64,000 nt of DNA from Sporomusa malonica (GCF_041428715.1 NZ_CP155572.1); one strand, 5' to 3'; counted from the first letter of the stretch, positions 1-8,154 are shown. Numbers and translations: made by a program. The notes: a model not told the origin generated them from the sequence alone.

Positions 1-1047
1 ACTGGGCTATGCGGCTTGGCCTGGAATTATGAATCACTACTTGTGTTTAGATTTTTAGTCGGCTTTGGCCTAGGTGGCGAGCTGCCGGTAGCCGTAACTC
101 TCATGGCAGAGTATTCACCGCCTGCCAGTCGGGGCCGCTTCATTGTCTTACTGGAGAGCTTCTGGGCATTTGGCTGGCTGGCTGCTGCCCTCATTTCCTA
201 CCTAGTGATCCCTCGGTTTGGCTGGCAGATGGCATTTTTTATCGGTGCACTCCCTGCACTCTACGTTTTTTTTATTAGGATGGGGGTTCCTGAATCAATA
301 CGTTATCTTATCCATAAAGGTCGTCAAGCTGAGGCTCTGGAGATCGTTTCAAGAATTGAACGAGAAGCAGGAATTGAACCGGCTGCTCAGCCGGTTGCAA
401 ACGCTAAAGCTATAGTGCCAAATTCACCCGCGCAGAAATTGGCTTTTAAGGAGCTGTGGACAGCTCAATTTGCTAAACGGACAATGATACTTTGGTTAAT
501 TTGGTTTGGTATTGTCTATTCATACTATGGTATCTTTACCTGGCTGCCGTCGCTCATGGTCAAGCAGGGCCATACGGTCATCAAAACATTTGAGTATGTA
601 TTAATTATGACATTGGCCCAATTGCCAGGCTATTTCAGTGCCGCGTATTTGGTCGATCGTATTGGGCGGAGATCAACGCTGGCTATGTATTTGGCATTGA
701 GTGCAGTGAGTGCATACTTTTTCGGTCAAGGCGGCAGTGCCGAAATCGTGCTTCTTTGGGGGAGCCTAATGTCGTTCTTTAATCTGGGGGCTTGGGGTGT
801 TGTTTATACCTATACTCCGGAACTCTATCCAACTCGGATTCGGGCCTTTGGCTCAGGCTGGGCGGCGGCAGTTGGCCGGTTTGGAGGGATACTAGCCCCT
901 ACCATTGTTGGATATATGATTACCGGGCCTCAAGGATTTGCTCAGGTGTTTACGATGTTTACCGGTGTTATGATGGTGGTAGCAGTTGCCGTTTGGCTGT
1001 TTGGTGAAGAGACCAAAGGCAAAGCACTGGATGAGATAAGCAGTTAG
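1..1047 (+). CDS. MFS transporter, NiaP/YceI-like (5' end outside window)
   Basis: The frame is open to the window edge, so the N-terminus is missing; 348 residues are visible. The protein closely resembles Bacillus subtilis YceI/NiaP (niacin permease branch of the metabolite:H+ symporters) as I remember that sequence: shared stretches include GLGGELPVA, the RGR loop after transmembrane segment 4, LLESFWA, TLAQLPGY and the late SFFNLGAWG segment. At least eight hydrophobic helices are visible. It would sit in the inner membrane and import a small organic acid such as nicotinate. The substrate is inferred from family resemblance only. A terminator follows directly. Confidence 0.85.
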   Translation, partial: TGLCGLAWNYESLLVFRFLVGFGLGGELPVAVTLMAEYSPPASRGRFIVLLESFWAFGWLAAALISYLVIPRFGWQMAFFIGALPALYVFFIRMGVPESIRYLIHKGRQAEALEIVSRIEREAGIEPAAQPVANAKAIVPNSPAQKLAFKELWTAQFAKRTMILWLIWFGIVYSYYGIFTWLPSLMVKQGHTVIKTFEYVLIMTLAQLPGYFSAAYLVDRIGRRSTLAMYLALSAVSAYFFGQGGSAEIVLLWGSLMSFFNLGAWGVVYTYTPELYPTRIRAFGSGWAAAVGRFGGILAPTIVGYMITGPQGFAQVFTMFTGVMMVVAVAVWLFGEETKGKALDEISS

Positions 1048-1052
1048 CAGTA

Positions 1053-1087
1053 AACTAGGACGGCTGATGCGTCCTAGTTTTTTTTTG
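1053..1087 (+). terminator. Rho-independent terminator of the NiaP-like gene
   Basis: A ten-base stem (AACTAGGACG / CGTCCTAGTT) with a short loop is followed by a run of T, just after the stop codon of the transporter. Confidence 0.9.
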
Positions 1088-1150
1088 CCAGTTTTACTGC
1101 AGCATGATATAATTTTACGCATAATGCTGCTGCTGTGGAGGGACTGCTTT

Positions 1151-1540
1151 ATGATGACAACTTTTGGCCTGCTGATTGCGGCGCTTGCTGCCTATTGGGT
1201 ATATAATGACGCCAGGGGGCGGGGCCATGACTTGGGGATAGCATTGCTGTGGTCAATTGGAACGATGGCTGCGCTCGTTGTATTTTTGCCATTGTACCTG
1301 TTGTTCGGGCGCAAGCCATCTATGAAGCCGCGCCGCAATGAGGATATTATTGATGTTGAAGCCACGCCTGTGGGAGAGACCATCAAGTGTCCTATGTGCG
1401 CTAGTAATGTTAAAGAAGATTTTAAGGCATGTCCCTATTGTGGGTTTGCTCTAAAACCAACATGCGCTTCGTGCGGAAAAGAGCTCAACCGCGAATGGAG
1501 ACTATGCCCGTATTGCCAGACTCCGACTGACGTCAAATAG
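1151..1540 (+). CDS. Membrane-anchored double zinc-ribbon protein
   Basis: A 129-residue hypothetical protein. Two hydrophobic segments (residues about 4-16 and 30-55) are followed by a basic linker and two C-terminal zinc ribbons made of four CxxC knuckles (CPMC, CPYC, CASC, CPYC). I chose the ATG at 1151 because GGAGGGA lies 8 bases upstream; a longer frame from 1067 runs through the terminator of the previous gene. Zinc-ribbon membrane proteins of this layout are common and mostly uncharacterised. The next feature is a tRNA, so the gene appears to be monocistronic. Confidence 0.75.
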   Translation: MMTTFGLLIAALAAYWVYNDARGRGHDLGIALLWSIGTMAALVVFLPLYLLFGRKPSMKPRRNEDIIDVEATPVGETIKCPMCASNVKEDFKACPYCGFALKPTCASCGKELNREWRLCPYCQTPTDVK

Positions 1541-1589
1541 CTTTCTTAGTAGTTGTAAAAACATACAAGAAAAAATATGTTGATTTTAT

Positions 1590-1618
1590 TGGACACGATA
1601 CGCTGGGTATGTTATAAT
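1590..1618 (+). promoter_or_regulatory. Sigma-A promoter of tRNA-Arg(CCG)
   Basis: TGGACA and TATAAT are separated by 17 bases, about 27 bases upstream of the mature tRNA end. Confidence 0.7.
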
Positions 1619-1644
1619 CGTATTCGTGGTTAAGACAACATAAC

Positions 1645-1719
1645 GCGCCCGTAGCTCAGGGGATAGAGCGTCGGCCTCCGGAGCCGAAAGCGCAGGTTCG
1701 ATTCCTGCCGGGCGCACCA
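1645..1719 (+). tRNA. tRNA-Arg (anticodon CCG)
   Basis: A complete cloverleaf: acceptor GCGCCCG/CGGGCGC, anticodon stem TCGGC/GCCGA around loop CTCCGGA, a T arm with GGTTCGATTCC, and an encoded CCA end. The anticodon is CCG, which reads the CGG arginine codon. Confidence 0.95.
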
Positions 1720-1729
1720 TAGGAAACTA

Positions 1730-1762
1730 AAGCCTTCTTAGAAATTCTAAGAAGGCTTTTTG
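1730..1762 (+). terminator. Terminator after tRNA-Arg(CCG)
   Basis: A long perfect stem (AGCCTTCTTAG / CTAAGAAGGCT) with a four-base loop and a T run directly follows the tRNA. Confidence 0.9.
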
Positions 1763-1845
1763 CTGTCGGTTGGCAAACTCCTGTGAGTTTTCTATAGAGG
1801 GTTGCTATGAGTTGCTAGATTAAAAAGATACTAAAAAAGCCAGTA

Positions 1846-2085
1846 TCACCTTTTGGAAGAATCTCTAAATCGTTCTATATAATATTTGTTTTTAGTATCT
1901 GAAAGGCCATTTTTGATACTAAAGCCTGTTATTTCCACATGTGCAGGAAGTTTTCCAAACAGAGACTTATCATCAGATTTCATAAACAAATACGTCAAGA
2001 GCATAGTCCCAAGTGTCAAAATACCTATTAACATTGTTTGAGTTTCCACAAGTCCCATCCTCTTCGTTTTATTTAAAAATATCAT
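1846..2085 (-). CDS. Small single-pass membrane protein under a c-di-GMP riboswitch
   Basis: A 79-residue protein with one hydrophobic helix near the N-terminus (residues about 15-34), a positive/polar remainder and no family I recognise. The start is uncertain: the first ATG (2085) has little Shine-Dalgarno sequence, and an internal ATG at 2058 sits directly after GAAGAGG. The main support for a real gene is its position, 41 bases downstream of a riboswitch-terminator unit on the same strand. It may be an output of c-di-GMP signalling at the membrane, but nothing in the sequence shows what it does. Confidence 0.5.
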   Translation of the reverse strand: MIFLNKTKRMGLVETQTMLIGILTLGTMLLTYLFMKSDDKSLFGKLPAHVEITGFSIKNGLSDTKNKYYIERFRDSSKR

Positions 2086-2125
2086 TATCTAGATATTTAA
2101 ACCCTGTTTTCACTCTATTTTTACA

Positions 2126-2168
2126 GAAAATAAAAATAGAGCACCAGTCTTTAGGCAGACAGGTGCTG
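2126..2168 (-). terminator. Expression-platform terminator of the minus-strand c-di-GMP riboswitch
   Basis: On the minus strand a stem AGCACC(T)GTCT / AGAC(T)GGTGCT is followed by CTATTTTTATTTT. It lies between the aptamer and the small gene that ends at 1846. A competing hairpin (ATTACA / TGTAAT) lies just upstream of it, consistent with transcription-termination control. Confidence 0.8.
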
Positions 2169-2189
2169 ATAAATTACAGTTTGTAATCG

Positions 2190-2270
2190 AAGCGGCAACC
2201 TGGCAGTCGTAGACAATTCTGTCCTTAGACCCATAGCTTTGCGTCCTTACCTTTCGGTAAGTTTGCCCAA
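2190..2270 (-). ncRNA. Cyclic di-GMP-I (GEMM-I) riboswitch, minus strand
   Basis: Read on the minus strand, the conserved GEMM-I core is present in order: GGGCAAAC, a stem capped by a GAAA tetraloop (TTACCGAAAGGTAA), GGACGCAAAGC, GGGTCTAAGG, and a closing CCAGGTTGCC that pairs with GGCAA. The ligand-contacting G of the GGGCAAAC box is G rather than A. In known GEMM-I RNAs that favours c-di-GMP over 3',3'-cGAMP. It has its own promoter and a terminator downstream. Confidence 0.9.
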
Positions 2271-2325
2271 TATTCTTTTCAGCGAATATAAATGTGTTAC
2301 TTAGTATGATCTATACTATGACTAA

Positions 2326-2353
2326 ATTGTACATTTTTTTCATTTGTTGTCAA
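2326..2353 (-). promoter_or_regulatory. Promoter of the minus-strand riboswitch transcript
   Basis: On the minus strand TTGACA (2353-2348) and TACAAT (2331-2326) are separated by 16 bases, upstream of the aptamer. Confidence 0.75.
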
Positions 2354-2435
2354 GCTGTTTTTCGAACCTAAAGTCCCTAATTTATAGGACGTAAGTCTTA
2401 TTTTAAATGGAATAAAAAAACTTATAGAGTATTTA

Positions 2436-2464
2436 TTGACGAATTTGGTAAATAAATGTAATAT
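2436..2464 (+). promoter_or_regulatory. Promoter of the plus-strand riboswitch and GGDEF-EAL gene
   Basis: TTGACG and TAATAT are separated by 17 bases. Predicted transcription starts near 2471, just before the aptamer. Confidence 0.8.
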
Positions 2465-2484
2465 ATCAACAACAAGATGAATAT

Positions 2485-2564
2485 TTTGGTAAACTTATCG
2501 AAAGGTAAGGGCACAAAGCTATGGGTCTAAGGATACAAGTGTATCTATGATTGCCAGGTTGCCT
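2485..2564 (+). ncRNA. Cyclic di-GMP-I (GEMM-I) riboswitch, plus strand
   Basis: It has the same architecture as the minus-strand copy: TGGTAAAC, a GAAA-capped stem, GGGCACAAAGC, GGGTCTAAGG and CCAGGTTGCC. It differs from the other copy at several core positions (GGTAAAC for GGCAAAC, GGCAC for GACGC), although the closing helix still forms with one G-U pair and the ligand-contacting G is kept. The terminator at 2584-2616 follows, then the GGDEF-EAL gene, so a c-di-GMP turnover enzyme is under c-di-GMP control. Confidence 0.88.
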
Positions 2565-2571
2565 GTTTTGT

Positions 2572-2616
2572 TCTAAAACTGTTTAGACTAGGCGACGAGA
2601 CCTAGTCTTTTGTTTT
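2572..2616 (+). terminator. Riboswitch expression platform: anti-terminator/terminator pair
   Basis: The terminator stem GACTAGG / CCTAGTC (2586-2607) is followed by TTTTGTTTT. A mutually exclusive hairpin, TCTAAA / TTTAGA (2572-2587), overlaps its 5' arm. Confidence 0.8.
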
Positions 2617-2674
2617 ATATTCATTCAATACATCTCACGGTTGCGTCTTCAGAGAATATGAACGGAGGAATTCG

Positions 2675-4918
2675 ATGAATCTAGAGGATAGGCGACAAGG
2701 GATATTCGAAGTAGGAAATAAATCGTTATTTGCATTTATAATTTTTTATATTGTTATATTTTTTTTATGGATTATTTTTTCTCAAGGGAATGAGAAGGTT
2801 AAGGAATCAGGGATTGCAGTGCTGCTTTTTGTAAGCACATTGAGTGTTAACTTTTCATTGTATCGGACTTATAAAAACACTACATCAGATAAGCCATTTT
2901 GGGCTCTTTTATTTTTAGGATATATTAGTTTTATTTGTGGAGAGCTGATATTAGGTTATTCTCAATATATACTTAACATTCCTCCGCCGAATTGTTGTGT
3001 TGATCTACTTTATTCTCTTTCACTGATTTTAACTATTGCAGCATTTATTTCAATTGTCTGGCGAAGAAGAGGAGTCTATACATGCTTTAAATTGGTAGTT
3101 GATATTATACTGCTCGTAGTTATTATCTACAGTATAAGTAGTAGATATTTAACGAGTTATTTCGATTTTTATTCTTATGCGTTGCCAGCATCTTTTCCAA
3201 TCTATTTAGCATATCTAATTGTTTATCTCGGGATTATAAATGGAATTATAAAATTTTATTCCAGTTCTATATGGTTTAGTAAATCAGTTCTTAATTTATT
3301 TTTACTGTCCTATACATTATTTATCATTTCTGATATAGCGTATTTATATTTCATCGTAATCCAAGCGGATTATTTAGTCAGCTGGGTTTATCTATTATGG
3401 GGTATAGGCAGATTGTCTCTTGCCTTAGCTGCTATTGTTCATCTGGATAATGTAGCGATCAAGAAAGGAACAGCCATAGCGGGAAATTTAACCTCAGATT
3501 TATTTCCCCTTTCTATTTCATATATATTTGTAGTCGTTTTACTTGTGATATTATCTTGGGAATTAGGTGAAATTAATTCATTATCAATTGGCGTATTGTT
3601 TTGTATCATTATGATCGGCATTAGGCAAGGACTTTCCTTAATGGAGAATGAAAAGCTACTGCAGTCGTTACAATTAATAAATATAGAATTGCAAAACATG
3701 TTATATACGGATTATCTTACTGCATTACCCAACCGATTTCAGCTTTTACACGACTTAGGACAGATGAAAAATCCTTGCTTAGTCATTATTAATGTGGAAA
3801 ATTTTCGCGCAATAAATGAGTTTTATGGGTACCAGGCTGGAGACAGTTTAATACGAGATGTTGCTAAAAAGATTGTGGAATTGGCGAAACCTTATAGTTA
3901 TACTATTTACCGACTGGCGGGAGATGAATATGCTGTCTTAGGAGATAGTCAGGGAGTTTTGTTAAATGAATGGGCTGTTTCTGCATATGAGGGTATTGAG
4001 AAAACAGATTTTGAAATTCTCGGACAAGTACATCATCCTTTCGTGACTTTTGGCATTGCTTTGACATCTGATAATCCACTGGAAAAGGCACAGATGGCAT
4101 TGCAGTATGCGCGGCAGCATAATCTTCGGATTCAAGTCTATAATGATGAATTGCCAATAAAGAAGGATTATCAAAATAACTTATTTTGGGTTCAAGAAGT
4201 ACAAGATGCTATTAGGGAAGACCGTATTATCCTTTATTATCAACCGATCATGAACCTGGTTAGTAGCATGCCTACTAAATATGAAGTCCTTGTTCGAATG
4301 CTCTCTAGAGATGGAACTGTGATTTTGCCAAGTTGCTTTTTGTCAATTATAAAAAAGACCAGGCTTTATCCACGCTTGACAGAAGTCATTATAAAAAAGG
4401 CTTTTATATATTTTTCTAATAAAAGCATTGACTTTTCTATTAATTTGAGTGCTGCTGATATTTCAGATGCTAAAGTAAAAACTTTAATTATAAAATTACT
4501 TTCGACCTCCAATTTGGCTAATCGAGTAACTTTTGAATTCGTGGAATCAGAAGAATTTGAAGATCCTTTTGAACTTTCCTTGTTTGTTAAGGAAGTACAA
4601 AAATACAATGCCAAGATTGCTATTGATGATTTTGGCAGTGGTTATTCTAATTTTGCCTATATCCTTACAATGGGGGCAGATTATTTAAAAATCGATGGTT
4701 CGCTCATTAAGGAGATTGTTGACAGTCCATCAGCATTGGCTATTGTCAAGACCATCGTCCACTTTGCAAAGCAGCTTAATATAAAAACAATAGCCGAATT
4801 TGTTAGTTCAGAAGATATCTATAATGCTGCAAGAAATATTGGTATAGACGAGTTTCAAGGTTATTATATTGGAAAGCCTGCGCCATATATATTTCCTATA
4901 GATGATAAACTTACATGA
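2675..4918 (+). CDS. Membrane GGDEF-EAL protein (c-di-GMP turnover)
   Basis: 747 residues. About the first 335 form a membrane module of eight or so hydrophobic helices of unrecognised type. A GGDEF domain follows (about 345-485) whose signature is degenerate (A415-G-D-E-Y419), then an EAL domain (about 505-740). The EAL catalytic set is largely kept: E537-V-L-V-R in the EAL box, D651-D652-F-G-S-G, K672-I-D and a late QGYY. The AEGVE-type box reads AEFVS. I infer a phosphodiesterase, with the GGDEF domain weak or regulatory. The start at 2675 has AACGGAGGAATTCG before it. Expression is probably gated by the c-di-GMP riboswitch in its leader. Confidence 0.9.
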   Translation: MNLEDRRQGIFEVGNKSLFAFIIFYIVIFFLWIIFSQGNEKVKESGIAVLLFVSTLSVNFSLYRTYKNTTSDKPFWALLFLGYISFICGELILGYSQYILNIPPPNCCVDLLYSLSLILTIAAFISIVWRRRGVYTCFKLVVDIILLVVIIYSISSRYLTSYFDFYSYALPASFPIYLAYLIVYLGIINGIIKFYSSSIWFSKSVLNLFLLSYTLFIISDIAYLYFIVIQADYLVSWVYLLWGIGRLSLALAAIVHLDNVAIKKGTAIAGNLTSDLFPLSISYIFVVVLLVILSWELGEINSLSIGVLFCIIMIGIRQGLSLMENEKLLQSLQLINIELQNMLYTDYLTALPNRFQLLHDLGQMKNPCLVIINVENFRAINEFYGYQAGDSLIRDVAKKIVELAKPYSYTIYRLAGDEYAVLGDSQGVLLNEWAVSAYEGIEKTDFEILGQVHHPFVTFGIALTSDNPLEKAQMALQYARQHNLRIQVYNDELPIKKDYQNNLFWVQEVQDAIREDRIILYYQPIMNLVSSMPTKYEVLVRMLSRDGTVILPSCFLSIIKKTRLYPRLTEVIIKKAFIYFSNKSIDFSINLSAADISDAKVKTLIIKLLSTSNLANRVTFEFVESEEFEDPFELSLFVKEVQKYNAKIAIDDFGSGYSNFAYILTMGADYLKIDGSLIKEIVDSPSALAIVKTIVHFAKQLNIKTIAEFVSSEDIYNAARNIGIDEFQGYYIGKPAPYIFPIDDKLT

Positions 4919-4980
4919 GTTCACAAAAATAACATCAGGGAGTTTATTGAGAGGGTAAACCTAATTATGCAATAAATGTA

Positions 4981-5009
4981 TTGAAGGCAATATAATATCT
5001 ATGTATAAT
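4981..5009 (+). promoter_or_regulatory. Promoter of the SBP-GTPase-ABC operon
   Basis: TTGAAG and TATAAT are 17 bases apart. The predicted start near 5016 gives a leader of about 155 bases before the ATG at 5173, and the hairpin at 5053-5097 lies inside that leader. Confidence 0.6.
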
Positions 5010-5052
5010 GAAAAGATATAATTCTAATAAATACTTTTGTGTACAATGACGT

Positions 5053-5097
5053 ACCGGCTGAGGTGTATTTATACGCTTCAAGTCGGTTTTTATTTTT
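5053..5097 (+). terminator. Strong hairpin with T run: terminator or leader attenuator
   Basis: The outer stem ACCGGCT / AGTCGGT and inner stem GAGGTGTA / TACGCTTC have a four-base loop and are followed by TTTTTATTTTT. It could end the GGDEF-EAL transcript. Because a good promoter lies upstream of it, it may instead attenuate the downstream operon. Confidence 0.8.
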
Positions 5098-5172
5098 AGC
5101 GAATTAAACTAGCTATGATTAGAAATAATGGTTGATAAAAATGCTGGGAATATTATTGAGGGAGGGAAAAGT

Positions 5173-6411
5173 ATGGAATTGATACAACCTACTATGACAA
5201 TTGCTGAAATTATTACGACTTACCCTGAAACGCGAGAGGTATTCATTAATAATGGCTTCTCTATTTTTGCTGACGATACAGTCATAAAGCAATTGGGTGT
5301 GGTTTTAAAATTGAAAACTGCTTTAAAGAGTAAGGGAATAAATCTGGGATCATTTATAGTGTTATTGGAAGAAAAAATTGCGGAAAAAGAGCGATACAAA
5401 AACCTAGAGACTACAGTACTTGATAATAGCTCAGAACATTTGAATATGCTGTCCTTGCTACCTTGTCCGTTAAAAGTTCCCATGCAGAGTGAATTAAAGC
5501 TTTTTCTGGATTATTTGCGGGAAGAAAAAAATCTCCCGCTAAATTATTGTATCGAATCCTTCTTTAACGAGCATCTCGATTACGAAGATTATTTAGAGCA
5601 TTTTGAAGGGCCAGATGAAATCCCAGATATCATCATGACTGTGGGATATAGTTTCTTTTATAAAAATTTCATGGAGCGATTTGTTACCAAAGGAGTTTTT
5701 GCTGACGTGATCAATCGCCCGGTGAATTCTCATTTTGCTGAGGCTGGAATGATCGATCCAGATGGACATTTTACTGTTATTGGGGCAAATGTTCTAGTCA
5801 TGGTAGTAGATAAAAATCGCTTAGGAAGCATTCCGATGCCCCAGACGTGGGGCGATTTATTAAGACCTGAATATGAAAAAAAAGTAGTGATGCGTGGGCA
5901 TGGTGACATTTTCTGTGATGTGGTACAGCTTAACTATTATAAAGATTTTGGAGTAGTGGGAGTGGAGCAATTAGGACGATCAGTAAAGTGTGGGCTCCAT
6001 CCGGCACAAATGGTAAAAGAGCTTACCAGTAACCGTAAGGATGTGCCGCCCATCCATATTATGCCCTACTTCTTTTACAAAACAATGAAAGAGTCTGAAC
6101 ATATAACGATAGTTTGGCCGGAAGAAGGTATTTTAGCATATCCTGTTTCTGTGTTGATAAAAGCTGATAAAATGCAAGAACTGCATGAATTAGCAGATTA
6201 TCTGACAGGTTCCCAAATTGCCCGTATTTGTGCAGATGCTTATTTTCCAGCAGTCCATGCTGAGGTGAAGGTGAATCTTCCTGAACATGTAAGGTTAAAA
6301 TGGCTAGGCTGGGATTTTATTAAAAACAATGATATTGAATATCTAGTGAATACAATGAATGATACATTTATGAGTGTATATCGTGCTGGAGGAAAAGAAG
6401 GATGCAGTTAA
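5173..6411 (+). CDS. Cytoplasmic substrate-binding-like protein with N-terminal DUF1858-like domain
   Basis: 412 residues. The start at ATG 5173 is set by GAGGGAGGGAAAA just upstream; an in-frame start at 5128 lacks one. Residues about 5-65 resemble the DUF1858 fold (T-I-x-E-I-I-x-x-YP-E) but lack its usual cysteines. The remainder resembles periplasmic iron/sulfate-type solute-binding proteins, including a PxxWxDLLxPEY segment. There is no signal peptide or lipobox, so it should stay in the cytoplasm. It overlaps the downstream GTPase gene by 10 bases. Solute and partner are unknown; metal or metallocofactor handling is a guess based on its neighbours. Confidence 0.75.
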   Translation: MELIQPTMTIAEIITTYPETREVFINNGFSIFADDTVIKQLGVVLKLKTALKSKGINLGSFIVLLEEKIAEKERYKNLETTVLDNSSEHLNMLSLLPCPLKVPMQSELKLFLDYLREEKNLPLNYCIESFFNEHLDYEDYLEHFEGPDEIPDIIMTVGYSFFYKNFMERFVTKGVFADVINRPVNSHFAEAGMIDPDGHFTVIGANVLVMVVDKNRLGSIPMPQTWGDLLRPEYEKKVVMRGHGDIFCDVVQLNYYKDFGVVGVEQLGRSVKCGLHPAQMVKELTSNRKDVPPIHIMPYFFYKTMKESEHITIVWPEEGILAYPVSVLIKADKMQELHELADYLTGSQIARICADAYFPAVHAEVKVNLPEHVRLKWLGWDFIKNNDIEYLVNTMNDTFMSVYRAGGKEGCS

Positions 6412-7088
6412 TTACTGTTGCCGGACCGCCTTCGGCAGGTAAAACCTCAGTACTATTAAAGATTATCGAAGCTCTTCAGGAAGATAAACTCAATGTGGGT
6501 GTGGTAAAGTTTGATTGTTTGTCTACCCAGGATCAGGTTCTATATCAAAAAAAAGGTATCGAGGTAAAGATTGGTCTGTCGGGAAATCTTTGTCCAGATC
6601 ATTTTTTTGTGAGCAATGTTCAGGATTGTCTAGCCTGGGCGCAAAAAAACAATTTAGATATGTTAATTAGTGAGAGTGCAGGTTTATGTAATCGGTGTTC
6701 TCCTCATATTCGTAATGTCATGGCAGTATGTGTTATTGACAATTTGAGCGGGGTCAATACCCCGAGAAAAGTCGGACCTATGCTGAAACTAGCCGATATT
6801 GTCATTATAACGAAAGGCGATATCGTTTCCCAGGCTGAACGAGAGGTGTTCGCCTTTCGGGTGAAGCAGGCAAATCCAGGTGCCATGATTGTTCATGTCA
6901 ATGGTATTACTGGTCAAGGAGCTAGGGAGGTTGGTCAATTATTTAAAACTGCTCAGAGCTTGGAGCGTCTGACCGATTATCAGTTAAGGTTTTCGATGCC
7001 GGCTGCTACCTGTTCTTACTGTTTGGGACAAACCCGTATAGGGCAAGATTTCCAAATGGGAAATGTTCGCAAAATGGATCTTGGCTAA
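6402..7088 (+). CDS. HypB/UreG/CobW-like P-loop GTPase
   Basis: 228 residues with a Walker A motif at residues 8-15 (GPPSAGKT), an ESAGLCNRC segment where G3E GTPases carry switch and metal-binding residues, a likely base-specificity motif (TKGD), and a C-terminal CSYC pair. Family knowledge: HypB, UreG and CobW-type GTPases insert or deliver metals to enzymes. The two cysteine pairs (CNRC and CSYC) suggest that it binds a metal. It overlaps the 3' end of the upstream gene and has GGAGGAAAAGAAGG before its ATG, so it is tightly co-expressed. The client enzyme is not in the window. Confidence 0.8.
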   Translation: MQLITVAGPPSAGKTSVLLKIIEALQEDKLNVGVVKFDCLSTQDQVLYQKKGIEVKIGLSGNLCPDHFFVSNVQDCLAWAQKNNLDMLISESAGLCNRCSPHIRNVMAVCVIDNLSGVNTPRKVGPMLKLADIVIITKGDIVSQAEREVFAFRVKQANPGAMIVHVNGITGQGAREVGQLFKTAQSLERLTDYQLRFSMPAATCSYCLGQTRIGQDFQMGNVRKMDLG

Positions 7089-7134
7089 ATTGATAATATC
7101 ATCGCGCTGTTATGTATAGGAAGGTGGGAGTGCC

Positions 7135-8154
7135 ATGTGGGATAATCTGGCTGTAATGACATTAAAGCAATTGTTTAATTCTTATCCGTATGCGCTGGAT
7201 TTTTTCTTGTCACTACCGAATCTTCAGCAAAGTGAGGAGTGTTTTGTTAGGGAATTTTTTGCTGCGATAGAGGAAGATACTCTACAGGATTTAGGGATAG
7301 GACGCCAAGAGTTGCTTGACCAGTTTCTTGTTTTTATGCTGCAAATGGAAAAATTACAAGAGGAAAAGATCAAAATTGAATCGATTACTATCGTTGGCGG
7401 TAACGATAAGCGTGGCACAGCGGAAGACATAGAATTGACGATACATGCTGGGGAAATTGTCTGCATTGTAGGACCTACTGGTTCCGGTAAGAGCAGATTA
7501 CTGGCAGATATTGAGTGGGTGGCACAAAAAGATACACCTACGAATCGCAAAATACTGATAAACGGACAGCTCCCTGATCTGAAATGCCGGTTTTCTGTTG
7601 AGCATAAGCTAGTGGCCCAGCTTTCCCAAAATATGAATTTTATTATGGATCTAACAGTAGAAGAATTTGTTAGTATGCACGCGGAGAGTAGGATGCTAGA
7701 GAATATCGAAGAAGTAACCAGTAATATTATCGCAAAAGCAAATGAATTAGCAGGGGAACAATTTACCCCAGACACACCTGTCACATCACTAAGTGGAGGT
7801 CAGTCCCGGGCTTTGATGATTGCCGATACGGCCTACCTAAGTTCATCACCTATTGTATTGATTGATGAAATAGAAAATGCGGGTATTGATCGCCAAAATG
7901 CCCTAAGGCTATTGATTGATAAACAAAAAATAGTATTAATGGCAACCCATGACCCCATATTGGCATTAATGGGGGATAAACGAATTGTTATAAAAAATGG
8001 TGGTATCAGTAGGGTTATTGAAACGTCTGAGAAAGAACGGGAAAATCTAATCACATTGACTAAAATAGATCAAAAAATGCTGTCAATTCGGGAAATATTA
8101 CGCAGTGGTGGACGCATTGATAATATTTTAGGCGAATTGGAGGAAACAATCTGA
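7135..8154 (+). CDS. ABC-type ATPase with N-terminal DUF1858-like domain, no permease partner
   Basis: 339 residues. Residues 1-75 repeat the motif seen at the start of the first gene of this operon (T-L-K-Q-L-F-x-x-YP). A full ATP-binding cassette follows: Walker A at 113-120 (GPTGSGKS), signature LSGGQ at 219-223, Walker B ending LIDEIE, and a switch histidine in ATHDP. There are no membrane segments and no permease gene nearby. Either it joins a permease encoded elsewhere or it works in solution with the other two proteins. A terminator follows. Confidence 0.8.
   Translation: MWDNLAVMTLKQLFNSYPYALDFFLSLPNLQQSEECFVREFFAAIEEDTLQDLGIGRQELLDQFLVFMLQMEKLQEEKIKIESITIVGGNDKRGTAEDIELTIHAGEIVCIVGPTGSGKSRLLADIEWVAQKDTPTNRKILINGQLPDLKCRFSVEHKLVAQLSQNMNFIMDLTVEEFVSMHAESRMLENIEEVTSNIIAKANELAGEQFTPDTPVTSLSGGQSRALMIADTAYLSSSPIVLIDEIENAGIDRQNALRLLIDKQKIVLMATHDPILALMGDKRIVIKNGGISRVIETSEKERENLITLTKIDQKMLSIREILRSGGRIDNILGELEETI

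Noticed and set aside
7224..7784. 186-residue minus-strand frame inside the ABC ATPase gene
   Set aside because: It is antisense to a complete, motif-rich gene, has no ribosome site and has a low-complexity Ser-rich composition.
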